From: JAKZVK01 sp965261065
GTDB lineage: Bacteria; Acidobacteriota; Terriglobia; Bryobacterales; UBA6623
Reading direction: 5' to 3'
Length of the DNA stretch: 64,000 bases
NCBI GenBank assembly: GCA_965261065.1
Contig: OZ253444.1
Coordinates: forward strand, 6,448,001-6,512,000
Numbering within the stretch: the first letter of the stretch is position 1; the number at the start of each line of letters is the position of its first letter. Positions 24,052 to 33,997 of this stretch are shown here, piece after piece. The notes beneath the pieces were generated by a model that saw nothing but the letters and a program-made list of their open reading frames with translations, made no database searches and had not been told where the DNA came from. The translations under genes were made by a program, and so were the position numbers.

Positions 24052-24198
24052 GTAGGGGCACGGCATGCCGTGCCCGTCTTCGAAGGTCGCTGTATCTTGC
24101 GAGGCTCGATAGGTACACCGTTTCATAAGCGATGGTCACGTATCTGAGCGGGGCATCCGCCATGCTGGCGTTTCGGGCACGGCATGCCGTGCCCCTAC
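24052..24198. repeat. Inverted pair of GTAG-headed REP-like palindromes with 99-base spacer
   Basis: A plus-oriented unit at 24052-24075 and a minus-oriented unit at 24175-24198 lie just upstream of SelA-like gene 2. The spacer has no ORF with support. Any promoter for the cluster must lie inside or next to this pair. Confidence 0.88.
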
Positions 24199-24229
24199 AT
24201 GGCGAACGGAAACGTCCTGCCCCGCGAAA

Positions 24230-24287
24230 AATCATACCAAACAAAAACAAACGCCGGGCGTCCGCAAAATCTGCGGAACGCCCGGCG
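24230..24287 (-). terminator. Rho-independent terminator of the TonB receptor gene
   Basis: On the minus strand, CGCCGGGCGTTCCGCA and TGCGGACGCCCGGCG (24252-24287) form a long G+C stem with one bulged base around a GATTT loop. It is followed by GTTTGTTTTTGTTTGG. It lies 24 bases past the receptor stop codon. Confidence 0.85.
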
Positions 24288-26361
24288 AAGCTAAACCAAT
24301 ACCAAATGCGCTAGAACCGCCACCGCAGACCGAGCTGGATCTCGCGGCCTTCCAGCGCGCTGGTAACGCGGCCGAAGTTGCCCGACCGGACGTTCCTCTG
24401 CGGAGTCAGGAACGGCGGCGTGTTCGTGGCGTTGTACGTCTCCACGCGGAACTGGATGCGGTGCCGTTCGGCCACATCAATGTTATTGAAGATCGAGAAG
24501 TCCAAGCTCGTGCGTCCGGGCTCTTCGATGATGCTGCGTCCCGCATCGCCATAGAGACCCTTGCCCAGGGCTATCCGGCTCTCCGGAGTGGCAAACACGA
24601 AGGCGTCCGTGTCGAACCAGCGGTCCAGAGTGCGTGCGCTGCCGGAAAGATTATCGTCAGCGACTCGGTAGGGCCGCCTGCCACAGCGCGGGCATCCGTC
24701 GCCGGGCGTCGGGTCGGTTCGGCCCTGGTTAATGTCAATCGGTAGTCCGGTAGAGAGAAGGAGAACACCGTTCACCTGCCAGCCGCCGACGATGTGCTTG
24801 GCTGCGCCGCTCAAATTATTGCCGAACGGCAGCTCCCACAGAAACGCCGTCGTCGTACGGTGGGTGATGTCGAAATCTCCACGTCCCCGCTCGGCTGTCC
24901 GGCGATCGTGTGGATTGTTCGGCCGCACCGCACCGCAGCAGGCGCGGGAATCGAACATCACCTTCGACCAAGTGTAGGTCTGGAGGAAGGTGAAGCCGCC
25001 GCTGAACCGCCTCTCCACCTTGGTTAGCAGGCCATGGTAGCTGCCCGAGGCCGCGCTGTCGTGAATCTCGATGCTCGACCAGTCCGTGTAACGGCGCGTC
25101 GGGTTGGCCGTGCCGATCGTGGGCAGCAGAAACGCGTTGTACTCCGCCGGGTTGTCGAAGTGGTCCGACTTCGAACCGCTGTAGCCGACTTCGGCAACCA
25201 AGTTCCACGGCAGAGACTTCTGGATGTTAAAGTTCCACTGCTGTACCTCGCCAACCGTGTTTTCGGTGTTCGCGCCGCTGGCGCTGGCGCGAAGGATCTC
25301 GTTGGCCGCCTGATCGGCGGTCGCCATGGTGATAAACGGTCTACGCGCCAGGGCGGTTTCTTCGATGCGCGCCGTCCCAGGCGGGTTGGCCGCCAGAATC
25401 GGGACGAAGTTATTGATCATGTTGACGTTGTAGAAGATCCCGTAGCCGGTGCGAATCACGAAATCGGTTCCGCCGAGGGGCCGCCACGCAATGCCGAAGC
25501 GCGGTGCCCAGTTGTTCTTGCTAACCGTGTTAAGGGCAACCCGCGCCATGCCTGGCGCTGGGAACAACGTGCCCGTACCCAGATCGAAGTTGCGCGACTC
25601 GCCGCGGTCATCCACGAACGGCGAGTTGTACTCCCAGCGGATACCGAGGTTCAAGGTCAGGTTCGGCCTGAGCTTCCACTCGTCCTGGATGAAGGGATGT
25701 ACGCGCCAGTACTCGAAATCCGGGTACGTACCGGCGTTGGCCCTGCCCGGAATGTTACCCAGGCGTACACGTTGCGGATGGTCGAGCAGGAAGTCAGCGA
25801 AGGAGGCGCCCGAGTGAATACCGTTGAAAGTAAAGGCGCCGTTGGCAGCCTGAATCGTCCGGTGAGAGGTTCGGACGAGGTTGTACGAGATCCCCGTCTT
25901 CAGACTATGGTTGCCCTTGATGAAGGACGTCTGGTTGGCGATCATCCGCGACTCGTCCTAGATCTGGTTGACGTCGGAGGCGCCGACGCTGCAGCACTGG
26001 GATATGCTAATGCTGCTGATACGGGCGTCGTGCGGGTCCTCGGTCTGGCCGGGGATCCCTAACTCCGTCAGGTTGCTCCATCCGGTGTCGGTGAATCCGG
26101 TCTCGCGGAAGTAGGTGTCGCGGTTGTACGAAACCCGGAGTTCGTTCAGCGACGTATTGGTGAGGAAGCGTGTCCACGTCATCGTGGCGTTCTGTTGACG
26201 CTTCGGATTGAAGAACGTGAAGCGCGGGTCAATGCCAGCCAGGACGTTGACGCTTGTGGGTTTGATGTTCTGGTAACCATAGCGTCCGAAGATCTTGTTC
26301 TTGTCGTTAATGGTCCAGTCGTTCCTCAGGTAGAACTGGTCGTCATCCAGGTCGTTCTTAA

Positions 26362-28026
26362 CCAGGATTTCCATTTTGGCCCTGGCACGGCCACAGTATA
26401 CACCCGCTCCGCTCCGAACAGCACGTCCTTTCACGCTGAACCCTGCACATCACCTCTGCTGGTAGTCGCCAGAGCTGGTTCGACCGCTCACAGTCGTTGA
26501 TTGAGCGGCTTGAACGGCGCTCCGGCCGACACTGCTCCTTGCGAAACCTTTTGGAGCCAAAAGCTGTTGATCCTCACTCCGGCAATGCTACCCACTCGGC
26601 AGCGGCAGCGCCCAGATCTTGTGCAGCATGTCGCCGAACAGCCGCCGGTTCAGATGTCCCTCCGCCAATAAGAGCCAGTAATACCGCGCGTGCTTGACCA
26701 GCCGACCGCCGGTCTTCATCAACCTGTGTTGCAAGCTCGTCAGCGACCAACTCTTGATTCGCTGCGGAAGCCCCAGCCGCCGCCAAAGATTGCCCAGGTT
26801 GTAGGCCAGCACGCTCAGTTGCAACCGCACTTCGTTGGCCCGAAATCGATGGCACGACAATCGCGTCCAGTGCGTCGCCTGCTTGCCTTCCTTGATCCAC
26901 TGTTCCGCCGTGCCGCGCTTGTTGTAGAAGCGCACCACCGAGCGGCTCGGCAAGCTCATGCTCGTCACGATGAATCCGACGCGCGGGAACAGCTCGCCCT
27001 GGTGATGCTCGACCTTAGCGACGATCCGCCTCGCCTGCGACCAACTCTCCGCCTGATAGCGAAAACTCTTGTAGCGCACCAAGGGCTTGCGGGAAGGCCT
27101 TCCCGGCGGGCGAAACAGGATGTCTTCGATCTCCAGCTCCAAGCTCTTGTTGGCCGGAATGCGAATGGCGTACTGTACTCCGCGTTCCTCCGAAGCCTCA
27201 TAAACTTCCGGCTTCGCAAAGGCCGCATCGCCCCGGAAGGCGACCTGCTTGCCCGCAGCCTGTTGGCGCTCGATCTCCGGCAACAAGAGCTCATCCCAGT
27301 CCTCGGCGCTGTGCACGTTGCCTGGACGCAGCTTGGCAGCGAGGCAATCACCATGACCGTTGAACAAAAGCAACGGGTGGTAGCAGACCGACTCGAAGTG
27401 TCCGTTGTAGGCACTGCCTTCCTGTTGGCCATGGACCGGACTCTCGGTGGAGTCCAGATCCAGAACGACCCGCTCGGCGTCGTCGAACGCTTCCGCTTGC
27501 CCGACCAGCTCTCGGTTCAGCGCCATCAGCCCCAGCAGGTTCTCTTCGCTCGCCAGCATCTCCGTCTCGAAGCCGTGCAGCGTCGAGGTCAAGGCCGCAC
27601 CGCGATCCCAGATCTTCTGCGAACCGATCAGCCGAAACGTCGGATCGATCGAAACCCGCTCGGCGTCGTTGAGGTCCTCGTAGCCGGCGAGTCGGCTGTA
27701 AACCGACTGCCGCAACAGATCAGCGAGCGTGAACTGCTTGTTTGTGCCTTGCCGGGAGTCGCTGAGATGCTCGTCAATCAGTTCTCCGAGACCGAGCCGT
27801 TCGTCCAGTTCGCGAACCAAAATCAGGCCACCGTCGGAAGTGACGTGCGATCCCTGGAAATCGACTTTGAGAAGTCCATTGAAACTTAGCTGGAATGGCT
27901 TGGTTTGTTTTTCACCCATTGGGTGTTGGCCTCCATGGCGTCCTCATCGGGCTCTAGCCCCTATGAATAAAGACGCTCAAGGCCGCTGGAAGGTCGGGAT
28001 GTCAAACATCAAATTGAAAATGCGGG
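26362..28026 (-). mobile_element. IS1380-family element, copy 1 (1665 bp)
   Basis: Ends by comparison of copies: CCAGGATTTCCATTTTGG at the transposase 3' side and CCCGCATTTTCAATTTG at the 5' side, imperfect inverted repeats. The 5-bp target duplication is CTTAA at 26357-26361 and 28027-28031. The element is complete and its transposase is open. Confidence 0.95.
26588..27919 (-). CDS. IS1380-family transposase, copy 1
   Basis: 443 residues. VTSDGGLILVRELDERLGL at the N-terminus and VVLDLDSTESPVHGQQEG in the middle (first catalytic Asp) are hallmark IS1380/ISEcp1 blocks. AFRGDAAFAKPEVYE carries the second Asp, and FYNKRGTAEQWIKEGK carries the Glu. The family moves by cut-and-paste with short target duplications. 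The start ATG overlaps AAAAACAAACC-type sequence and follows a conserved 107-base IS leader. No stop or frameshift is present, so this copy could still be active. Confidence 0.95.
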   Translation of the reverse strand: MGEKQTKPFQLSFNGLLKVDFQGSHVTSDGGLILVRELDERLGLGELIDEHLSDSRQGTNKQFTLADLLRQSVYSRLAGYEDLNDAERVSIDPTFRLIGSQKIWDRGAALTSTLHGFETEMLASEENLLGLMALNRELVGQAEAFDDAERVVLDLDSTESPVHGQQEGSAYNGHFESVCYHPLLLFNGHGDCLAAKLRPGNVHSAEDWDELLLPEIERQQAAGKQVAFRGDAAFAKPEVYEASEERGVQYAIRIPANKSLELEIEDILFRPPGRPSRKPLVRYKSFRYQAESWSQARRIVAKVEHHQGELFPRVGFIVTSMSLPSRSVVRFYNKRGTAEQWIKEGKQATHWTRLSCHRFRANEVRLQLSVLAYNLGNLWRRLGLPQRIKSWSLTSLQHRLMKTGGRLVKHARYYWLLLAEGHLNRRLFGDMLHKIWALPLPSG

Positions 28027-29225
28027 CTTAATGGTGCCCGAGAAGTTGTTCTGGCCGTCGAACTGCGTGTTGCCGAAGTTCGGCTGCGGCCAGAAGGGAA
28101 TCACTCTGTTCGAGATGGATGAGATCCGGCTCTGCGGAATGATGTTGTTCGCGAAGGCCCCACAAGTGGAGGCGTCCGCCGGATCCGTACAGGTAGCGAC
28201 ATCCAGAATCGGAGCGCCCGAGAAGAAGGGCCCGCTCAGGTCGCCGCTGCGCATGAGCTGAGTAGGATAAATACTGAAGCTCTGCCCGCTACGCCGTTCG
28301 CTGAGACTCTCCACGTTGACCGTGAAGAACAGCTTGTTCTTGACGATCGGGCCGCTGAGCACGCCGCCAAACGTGTTGCGAGTGCGAGGCCTCTTGGGGA
28401 TGTCGGGATTGTTCTCGAAGAAGTTACGGGCGTCGAGTTCCTCCGCGCGGAAGAAGTGGAACAGCGTGCCGTGGTAGGCATTTCCGCCCGGGCGAATGCT
28501 CGTAATGATCTGCGCGCCCGACTGGGTTCCGTACTCCGCATTATACCAACCGGATTCGACGCGGAACTCCTGAATGGCCTCGACAGAGGGCCGCATCCGG
28601 ACCATGCCATGGATGCCGGTACGGAGCGGAGCGCCGTCAAGAATGATGTTGTTGTTGTGCACCTTTTGGCCTTGCGCTGCGATGCCGTATCCGGGTCCGA
28701 AGCCCGAGGTCGTCACGCTGGTGCGCGGTCCACGGCTCATACCTGGAGCGAGCAGCGCCAGGCGGAAAAGGTTGCGGTCGCCCGGAATCGGCAACTCGCG
28801 AATCTTGGCTTCGTCGATGACCGTGCTGATCGTCGTGTCATCGGTCTGGATCGTCAGCGCGTCGGCCTGGACCGTCACCTGCTCCGTCACGACACCAACT
28901 TCCAGCGTCATGTTCTGACGGCGAACCAGGTCCACCTCGAGCCGAACGTCGGTTGCCACTGCGCGGCGGAAACCTTCTAGCTCAGCTGAGACCTCATAGA
29001 TGCCGATGTCTAGCGCGGTAACCGAGTAGTCACCACGCTCATTGGTTTGGAAGGTTCGCACCGTCTGCGTCGCGTTGTTGGTGACCGTGACCGTCGCGCC
29101 CGGAACTGCAGCGCCTGATTCATCCGTAACGGTTCCAATAATACTGGAACTGTTTGCCTGAGCAAAAGCCGCCTGTGGGACGAGGCCCAGCACGACAGCG
29201 AGAACAACAACAGCGAAGCCCGTAA

Positions 29226-29579
29226 ATGGACATCGTCGAGATAGATGACGCCGATGAGGACGAGGTCCGGGAGATGTTCCTGCGCCTGCAGAACGGGACT
29301 TCATTGCGTGCACAAGAGAAGCGAAACGCCTATCCAGGGCGCATGAGAGACACCGTACGCGAGCTGGCTGGACACCCCTTCTTCGAGTGCGTCGGCTTCT
29401 CAAACTCGCGGTACACGCACGACCTGGTCGCCGCCCAGCTCGTCCGGCTGGAGACGGAAGGGGGGCCAACGAATGTCAAGAACCGTGACCTTAACAACAT
29501 GTATCAAGAAGGCCGTGACATCGCACCTGACTCCGATGCACCCAAGGAAATCCGGCGAGTTCTTGACCTGCTCGCCTAG
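29226..29579 (+). pseudogene. Internal fragment of a DUF262 (GmrSD-type) protein
   Basis: The frame reads IVEIDDADEDEVREMFLRLQ, then NGTSLRAQEKRNAYPG and YTHDLVAAQLVRLE, the central and C-terminal part of DUF262 domains found in GmrS-like modification-dependent nucleases. The N-terminal DGQQR nucleotide-hydrolysis motif is missing because the TonB-receptor sequence begins at 29222. After the TAG at 29577 the frame continues as VFPEKTPENAQLYLV, a normal DUF262 continuation, so that stop is a nonsense mutation. The fragment then ends near 29625. Confidence 0.7.
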
Positions 29580-29628
29580 GTCTTTCCAGAGAAAACGCCG
29601 GAGAACGCGCAGTTGTATCTCGTTTGAA

Positions 29629-30182
29629 TCAGGGGGAGGAAATGGTAAGGCGATCCAGTAATAGAGGGATGTCAGCCTGCCAAGTAACACGCTCTTCGGC
29701 ATTGTTACGATGCGTCGCCACAAAGGAGAGTGCCTGCGAAACATCGTACTTAGTTGCTGCATGCCCTGGAGAGCCGGGTACGCGGCCCAGATATCGGATC
29801 GGCTTTCGGTTGCGGTACCGGATGCGAATGGGCCCTTGATCTCAATATCCTTGCCGACATCGTAGATGTGAAAGACCCTCGCGGCTGCTTTCTTACCCCA
29901 TTTCTCGGATAGTTTGTGGTCCGCCCAGGTCGCGATGCTATCGATGGAAACTTTTTCGGCCTGCCATCTCTTCATCCTGGAGCGGTCAGCTCCAACGGCT
30001 TCGAGGGCCGGTCGAATGCGCTCGGGTATTGAAGTGAGATCCAGGCTTTGCCCGTGACGTTCTTTGATTTCGATCTTGGTCTCGCCGATGACCAAACCAT
30101 TCGAACAGACAAATTGGTACCACCCGAACAAGATAACGAGGCGCGAGGAGCCATCGACTGAGTTGAAACATTCGAGTCTTAG
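29629..30182 (-). pseudogene. DUF932-type phage/plasmid protein, truncated by IS1380 copy 2 and frameshifted
   Basis: Reading from the IS border at 30182: LECFNSVDGSSRLVILFGWY, then QFVCSNGLVIGETK, the DUF932 core. The frame changes near 29800: upstream VFHIYDVGKDIEIKGPF is in one frame, downstream RVPGSPGHAATKYDVSQAL, then THRNNAEERVTWQADIPLLL in another, ending at TGA 29629. About 180 codons of a protein usually near 300 survive. DUF932 proteins are common on phages and plasmids, which supports a mobile origin for this stretch. Confidence 0.65.
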
Positions 30183-31847
30183 CCCGCATTTTCAATTTGA
30201 TGTTTGACATCCCGACCTTCCAGCGGCCTTGAGCGTCTTTATTCATAGGGGCTAGAGCCCGATGAGGACGCCATGGAGGCCAACACCCAATGGGTGAAAA
30301 ACAAACCAAGCCATTCCAGCTAAGTTTCAATGGACTTCTCAAAGTCGATTTCCAGGGATCGCACGTCACTTCCGACGGTGGCCTGATTTTGGTTCGCGAA
30401 CTGGACGAACGGCTCGGTCTCGGAGAACTGATTGACGAGCATCTCAGCGACTCCCGGCAAGGCACAAACAAGCAGTTCACGCTCGCTGATCTGTTGCGGC
30501 AGTCGGTTTACAGCCGACTCGCCGGCTACGAGGACCTCAACGACGCCGAGCGGGTTTCGATCGATCCGACGTTTCGGCTGATCGGTTCGCAGAAGATCTG
30601 GGATCGCGGTGCGGCCTTGACCTCGACGCTGCACGGCTTCGAGACGGAGATGCTGGCGAGCGAAGAGAACCTGCTGGGGCTGATGGCGCTGAACCGAGAG
30701 CTGGTCGGGCAAGCGGAAGCGTTCGACGCCGCCGAGCGGGTCGTTCTGGACCTGGACTCCACCGAGAGTCCGGTCCATGGCCAACAGGAAGGCAGTGCCT
30801 ACAACGGACACTTCGAGTCGGTCTGCTACCACCCGTTGCTTTTGTTCAACGGTCATGGTGATTGCCTCGCTGCCAAGCTGCGTCCAGGCAACGTGCACAG
30901 CGCCGAGGACTGGGATGAGCTCTTGTTGCCGGAGATCGAGCGCCAACAGGCTGCGGGCAAGCAGGTCGCCTTCCGGGGCGATGCGGCCTTTGCGAAGCCG
31001 GAAGTTTATGAGGCTTCGGAGGAACGCGGAGTACAGTACGCCATTCGCATTCCGGCCAACAAGAGCTTGGAGCTGGAGATCGAAGACATCCTGTTTCGCC
31101 CGCCGGGAAGGCCTTCCCGCAAGCCCTTGGTGCGCTACAAGAGTTTTCGCTATCAGGCGGAGAGTTGGTCGCAGGCGAGGCGGATCGTCGCTAAGGTCGA
31201 GCATCACCAGGGCGAACTATTCCCGCGCGTCGGATTTGTCGTGACGAGCATGAGCTTGCCGAGCCGCTCGGTCGTGCGGTTCTACAACAAGCGCGGCACG
31301 GCGGAGCAGTGGATCAAAGAAGGCAAACAGGCCACGCACTGGACCCGCTTGTCGTGTCACCGCTTCCGAGCCAACGAGGTACGGCTGCAACTGAGCGTGC
31401 TGGCCTACAACCTGGGCAATCTTTGGCGGCGGCTGGGGCTTCCGCAGCGAATCAAGAGTTGGTCGCTGACGAGCTTGCAACACAGGTTGATGAAGACCGG
31501 CGGTCGGCTGGTCAAGCACGCGCGGTATTACTGGCTCTTATTGGCGGAGGCACATCTGAACCGGCGGCTGTTCGGCGACATGCTGCACAAGATCTGGGCG
31601 CTGCCGCTGCCGAGTGGGTAGCATTGCCGGAGTGAGGATCAACAGCTTTTGGCTCCAAAAGGTTTCGCAAGGAGCAGTGTCGGCCGGAGCGCCGTTCAAG
31701 CCGCTCAATCAACGACTGTGAGCGGTCGAACCAGCTCTGGCGACTACCAGCAGAGGTGATGTGCAGGGTTCAGCGTGAAAGGACGTGCTGTTCGGAGCGG
31801 AGCGGGTGTATACTGTGGCCGTGCCAGGGCCAAAATGGAAATCCTGG
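30183..31847 (+). mobile_element. IS1380-family element, copy 2 (1665 bp), no matching target duplication
   Basis: Both element ends are intact (CCCGCATTTT at left, GGAAATCCTGG at right). The flanks are CTTAG (30178-30182) and TTGAA (31848-31852), which do not match, so one side has been rearranged. A tract at about 31216-31385 carries the sequence of copy 3 instead of copies 1 and 4. Confidence 0.93.
30290..31621 (+). CDS. IS1380-family transposase, copy 2
   Basis: 443 residues, open throughout, with the same catalytic blocks as copy 1 (VVLDLDSTESPVHG, FRGDAAFAKPE, YNKRGTAEQWIKEGK). Protein differences from copy 1 are few (for example FDAAERV for FDDAERV, VGFVVTS for VGFIVTS, and AEAHLNRR for AEGHLNRR). 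The VGFVVTS change lies in the tract shared with copy 3. It looks functional. Confidence 0.95.
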   Translation: MGEKQTKPFQLSFNGLLKVDFQGSHVTSDGGLILVRELDERLGLGELIDEHLSDSRQGTNKQFTLADLLRQSVYSRLAGYEDLNDAERVSIDPTFRLIGSQKIWDRGAALTSTLHGFETEMLASEENLLGLMALNRELVGQAEAFDAAERVVLDLDSTESPVHGQQEGSAYNGHFESVCYHPLLLFNGHGDCLAAKLRPGNVHSAEDWDELLLPEIERQQAAGKQVAFRGDAAFAKPEVYEASEERGVQYAIRIPANKSLELEIEDILFRPPGRPSRKPLVRYKSFRYQAESWSQARRIVAKVEHHQGELFPRVGFVVTSMSLPSRSVVRFYNKRGTAEQWIKEGKQATHWTRLSCHRFRANEVRLQLSVLAYNLGNLWRRLGLPQRIKSWSLTSLQHRLMKTGGRLVKHARYYWLLLAEAHLNRRLFGDMLHKIWALPLPSG

Positions 31848-32035
31848 TTGAAACCGTCGGCGTTTCGACTTCTCGCATCAGTTCTCTCCCTGCAAGATCC
31901 CCACGAATCTCACGTCGCGCTTTGGCTGACTCTTGGGAATGGCGTGATGACAGTTGATTTCCAGGGGGTGCCCGGTAACTGGCCGTGATCGAGACCGTCG
32001 ACAATCCAGGCCTTTCAGTTGAGCGTGAGCAAGCG
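31848..32035. other. Unrecognised debris between IS1380 copies 2 and 3
   Basis: The minus strand has an ORF that includes EINCHHAIPKSQPKRDVRFV, but no known family is evident and it runs into the IS border. It is probably the remains of whichever gene was cut here. Confidence 0.35.
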
Positions 32036-32331
32036 TCAAGACCGACCTCGTGACCGTGTTCTCCTTGCTCGTCTCGCCGGTTGAATTTTCACAGTACCTT
32101 TGCACTTTGGGTATCGCACACAACCGTAAAACGATCCAAATAGGCCTTTCTGCAGGCGTGTCTCTGCCCCGCAATCCGGGCATGGCGAGCCTTCCTCCGG
32201 CAGATTTGGTTCGCGGCGGCCGCCATCTGAACGACCATGGGAGCGCAGCCGCTTTATCTCCACCTTCATATTCCGTTTCCAACCACAGCTTGCTTCACAT
32301 TCAAAGTACGGCCCGTATTTACCGTCCTTAA
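32036..32331 (-). pseudogene. C-terminal fragment with a topoisomerase-type zinc ribbon, cut by IS1380 copy 3
   Basis: From the IS border the frame reads KDGKYGPYFECEASCGWKRN, then CPDCGAETRLQKGLFGSFYG with a following CVRYPKCKGT, a four-Cys zinc ribbon like those at the C-terminus of bacterial topoisomerase I and of some nucleases. It ends in a basic tail (ARRARRTRSRGRS). The N-terminus is lost. The parent could be a topoisomerase or a zinc-ribbon nuclease; the fragment is too short to decide. Confidence 0.6.
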
Positions 32332-33997
32332 CCAGGATTTCCATTTTGGCCCTGGCACGGTCACAGGATACACCCCCGCTGCGCCGAATACCACGTCTTT
32401 TCGCGCTGAACCCTGCACATCACCTCCGCCGGTAGGCGCCAGGGCTCGTCCGTCCGCTCACAGACGTTGATTGAGCGGACTGAACGGCGCTCCGGCCGAC
32501 ACTGCTCCCTGCGAAACCTTTTTGGAGCCAAAAACTGTTGATCCTCGCCCGGGCAACGCTACCCACCCGGCACAGGCAGCGCCCAGATCCTATGCAGCAT
32601 GTCACCGAACAGCCGCCGGTTCAGATGCCCCTCCGCCAGCAGCAACCAGTAGTAGCGAGCATGCTTGACCAGCCGACCGCCGGTCTTCATCAACCTGTGT
32701 TGCAAACTCGTTAGCGACCAGCTTTTGATTCGCTGCGGCAGCCCTAGCCGCCGCCACAGGTTGCCCAGGTTGTAGGCCAGCACGCTGAGTTGCAGCCGTA
32801 CCTCGTTGGCTCGGAAGCGGTGACACGACAAGCGGGTCCAGTGCGTGGCCTGTTTGCCTTCTTTGATCCACTGCTCCGCCGTGCCGCGCTTGTTGTAGAA
32901 CCGCACGACCGAGCGGCTCGGCAAGCTCATGCTCGTCACGACAAATCCGACGCGCGGGAATAGTTCGCCCTGGTGATGCTCGACCTTGGCGACAACTCGC
33001 CTTGCCTTCGACCAGCTCTCGGCCTGATAGCGAAAACTCTTGTAGCGCACTAGGGGCTTGGCGTTCGGCCTGCCCGGTGGCCGAAACAGGATGTCCTCGA
33101 TCTCCAGCTCCAGGCTCTTGTTCGCCGGGATGCGAATCACGTAGTCCACGCCGCGCTCCTCCATCGCCTCGTAGATCTCGGGCTTGGCGAAGGCGGCGTC
33201 GGCGCGGAACGTCACCTGTTTGCCCTCCGCCTGTTGTCGTTCGATCTCCGGCAGTAGCAGCTCGTCCCAGTCCTCGGCGCTGTGCACGTTGCCGGGACGC
33301 AGCTTCGCGCCTAGGCAGTCGCCGTGCTGGTTGAACAGCAACAGCGGGTGATAGCAGAGGGACTCAAAATGGCCGTTGTAGGCACTGCCTTCCTGTTGGC
33401 CGTGGACGGGGCTCTCCGTGGAGTCCATGTCGAGCACCACGCGGTCTGAACCGTCGGGAGCTTCGGCTTGCGCGACCAGCTCCCGGTTCACTGCCATCAG
33501 CCCCAGCAAGTTCTCTTCGCTCGCCAGCATCTCCGTCTCGAAGCCATGCAGCGTCGAGGTCAAGGCGGCTCCGCGATCCCAGTTCCTCTTCGAGCCGATC
33601 AAGCGAAAGGTCGGATCGGCGGATACTCGAACGGCGTCATTGAGGTCCTCGTAGCCAGCGAGTCGGCTGTAGACCGACTGCCGCAGCAGATCGGCCAGCG
33701 CGAACTTCTTGTTCAAGCCTTGTCGCGAGTCGCTGAGATGCTCGTCGATCAGCTGGCCGAGTCCGAGTCGTTCATCCAGTTCGCGAACGAGAATCAGACC
33801 GCCATCCGAGGTGATTCGCGATCCTTGGAAATCGACTTTGAGAAATCCATTGAACGTGAGCTGAAACGGCTTGTTTTCTTTTTCACCCATCGGGTGTTGA
33901 CCTCCATGGCGTCCTTATCGGGCTCTAGCCCCTATCAATAAAGACGCTGAAGGTCGCTGGATGGTCTGAAGCTCATACATCAAATTGAAAATGCGGG
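32332..33997 (-). mobile_element. IS1380-family element, copy 3 (1666 bp), divergent, no matching target duplication
   Basis: The element ends are conserved, but the body differs from the other copies at many third positions and some residues (ENKPFQLTFNGFLKVD, FRADAAFAKPEIYEA). The flanks are CTTAA (32327-32331) and GTAAA (33998-34002), which do not match. It is a sister element rather than a recent copy. Confidence 0.93.
32559..33890 (-). CDS. IS1380-family transposase, copy 3 (divergent)
   Basis: 443 residues, open, with VVLDMDSTESPVHGQQEG, FRADAAFAKPEIYEAMEERG and YNKRGTAEQWIKEGK. Length and catalytic blocks match copies 1, 2 and 4; differences are spread over the N-terminal two thirds. 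The last third is nearly the same protein as the others, in keeping with exchange between copies. Confidence 0.95.
   Translation of the reverse strand: MGEKENKPFQLTFNGFLKVDFQGSRITSDGGLILVRELDERLGLGQLIDEHLSDSRQGLNKKFALADLLRQSVYSRLAGYEDLNDAVRVSADPTFRLIGSKRNWDRGAALTSTLHGFETEMLASEENLLGLMAVNRELVAQAEAPDGSDRVVLDMDSTESPVHGQQEGSAYNGHFESLCYHPLLLFNQHGDCLGAKLRPGNVHSAEDWDELLLPEIERQQAEGKQVTFRADAAFAKPEIYEAMEERGVDYVIRIPANKSLELEIEDILFRPPGRPNAKPLVRYKSFRYQAESWSKARRVVAKVEHHQGELFPRVGFVVTSMSLPSRSVVRFYNKRGTAEQWIKEGKQATHWTRLSCHRFRANEVRLQLSVLAYNLGNLWRRLGLPQRIKSWSLTSLQHRLMKTGGRLVKHARYYWLLLAEGHLNRRLFGDMLHRIWALPVPGG

Larger units (their letters stand above)
24311..29222 (-). pseudogene. Oar-like TonB-dependent receptor, split by IS1380 copy 1 and carrying a nonsense codon
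   Basis: The 5' piece is 28027-29222 and the 3' piece 24311-26361. The 5' piece has a signal-peptide core (FAVVVLAVVLGLVPQAAFAQA), a carboxypeptidase-regulatory domain (IIGTVTDESGAAVPGATVTV, NERGDYSVTALDIGIYEV) and a plug domain (IDEAKIRELPIPGDRN). The 3' piece is the barrel and ends LGLRWRF, a typical outer-membrane terminal Phe. Removing the IS and one CTTAA duplication restores the join SGTI-K-NDLDDDQ in frame. A second lesion is TAG at 25958-25960 (SDVNQI, stop, DESRM). The original start codon is gone because a DUF262 fragment abuts at 29226. Such receptors import oligosaccharides or siderophores. Confidence 0.9.

Noticed and set aside
30320..31207. Antisense ORF of 295 residues in IS1380 copy 2 (and similar 399-residue ORFs opposite copies 1 and 4)
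   Set aside because: Present in every copy only because the copies are alike; composition is that of an antisense shadow of the transposase.
32036..32344. Complete small zinc-ribbon protein starting MEILV
   Set aside because: The first codons are IS1380 end sequence; the protein is the tail of a cut gene.
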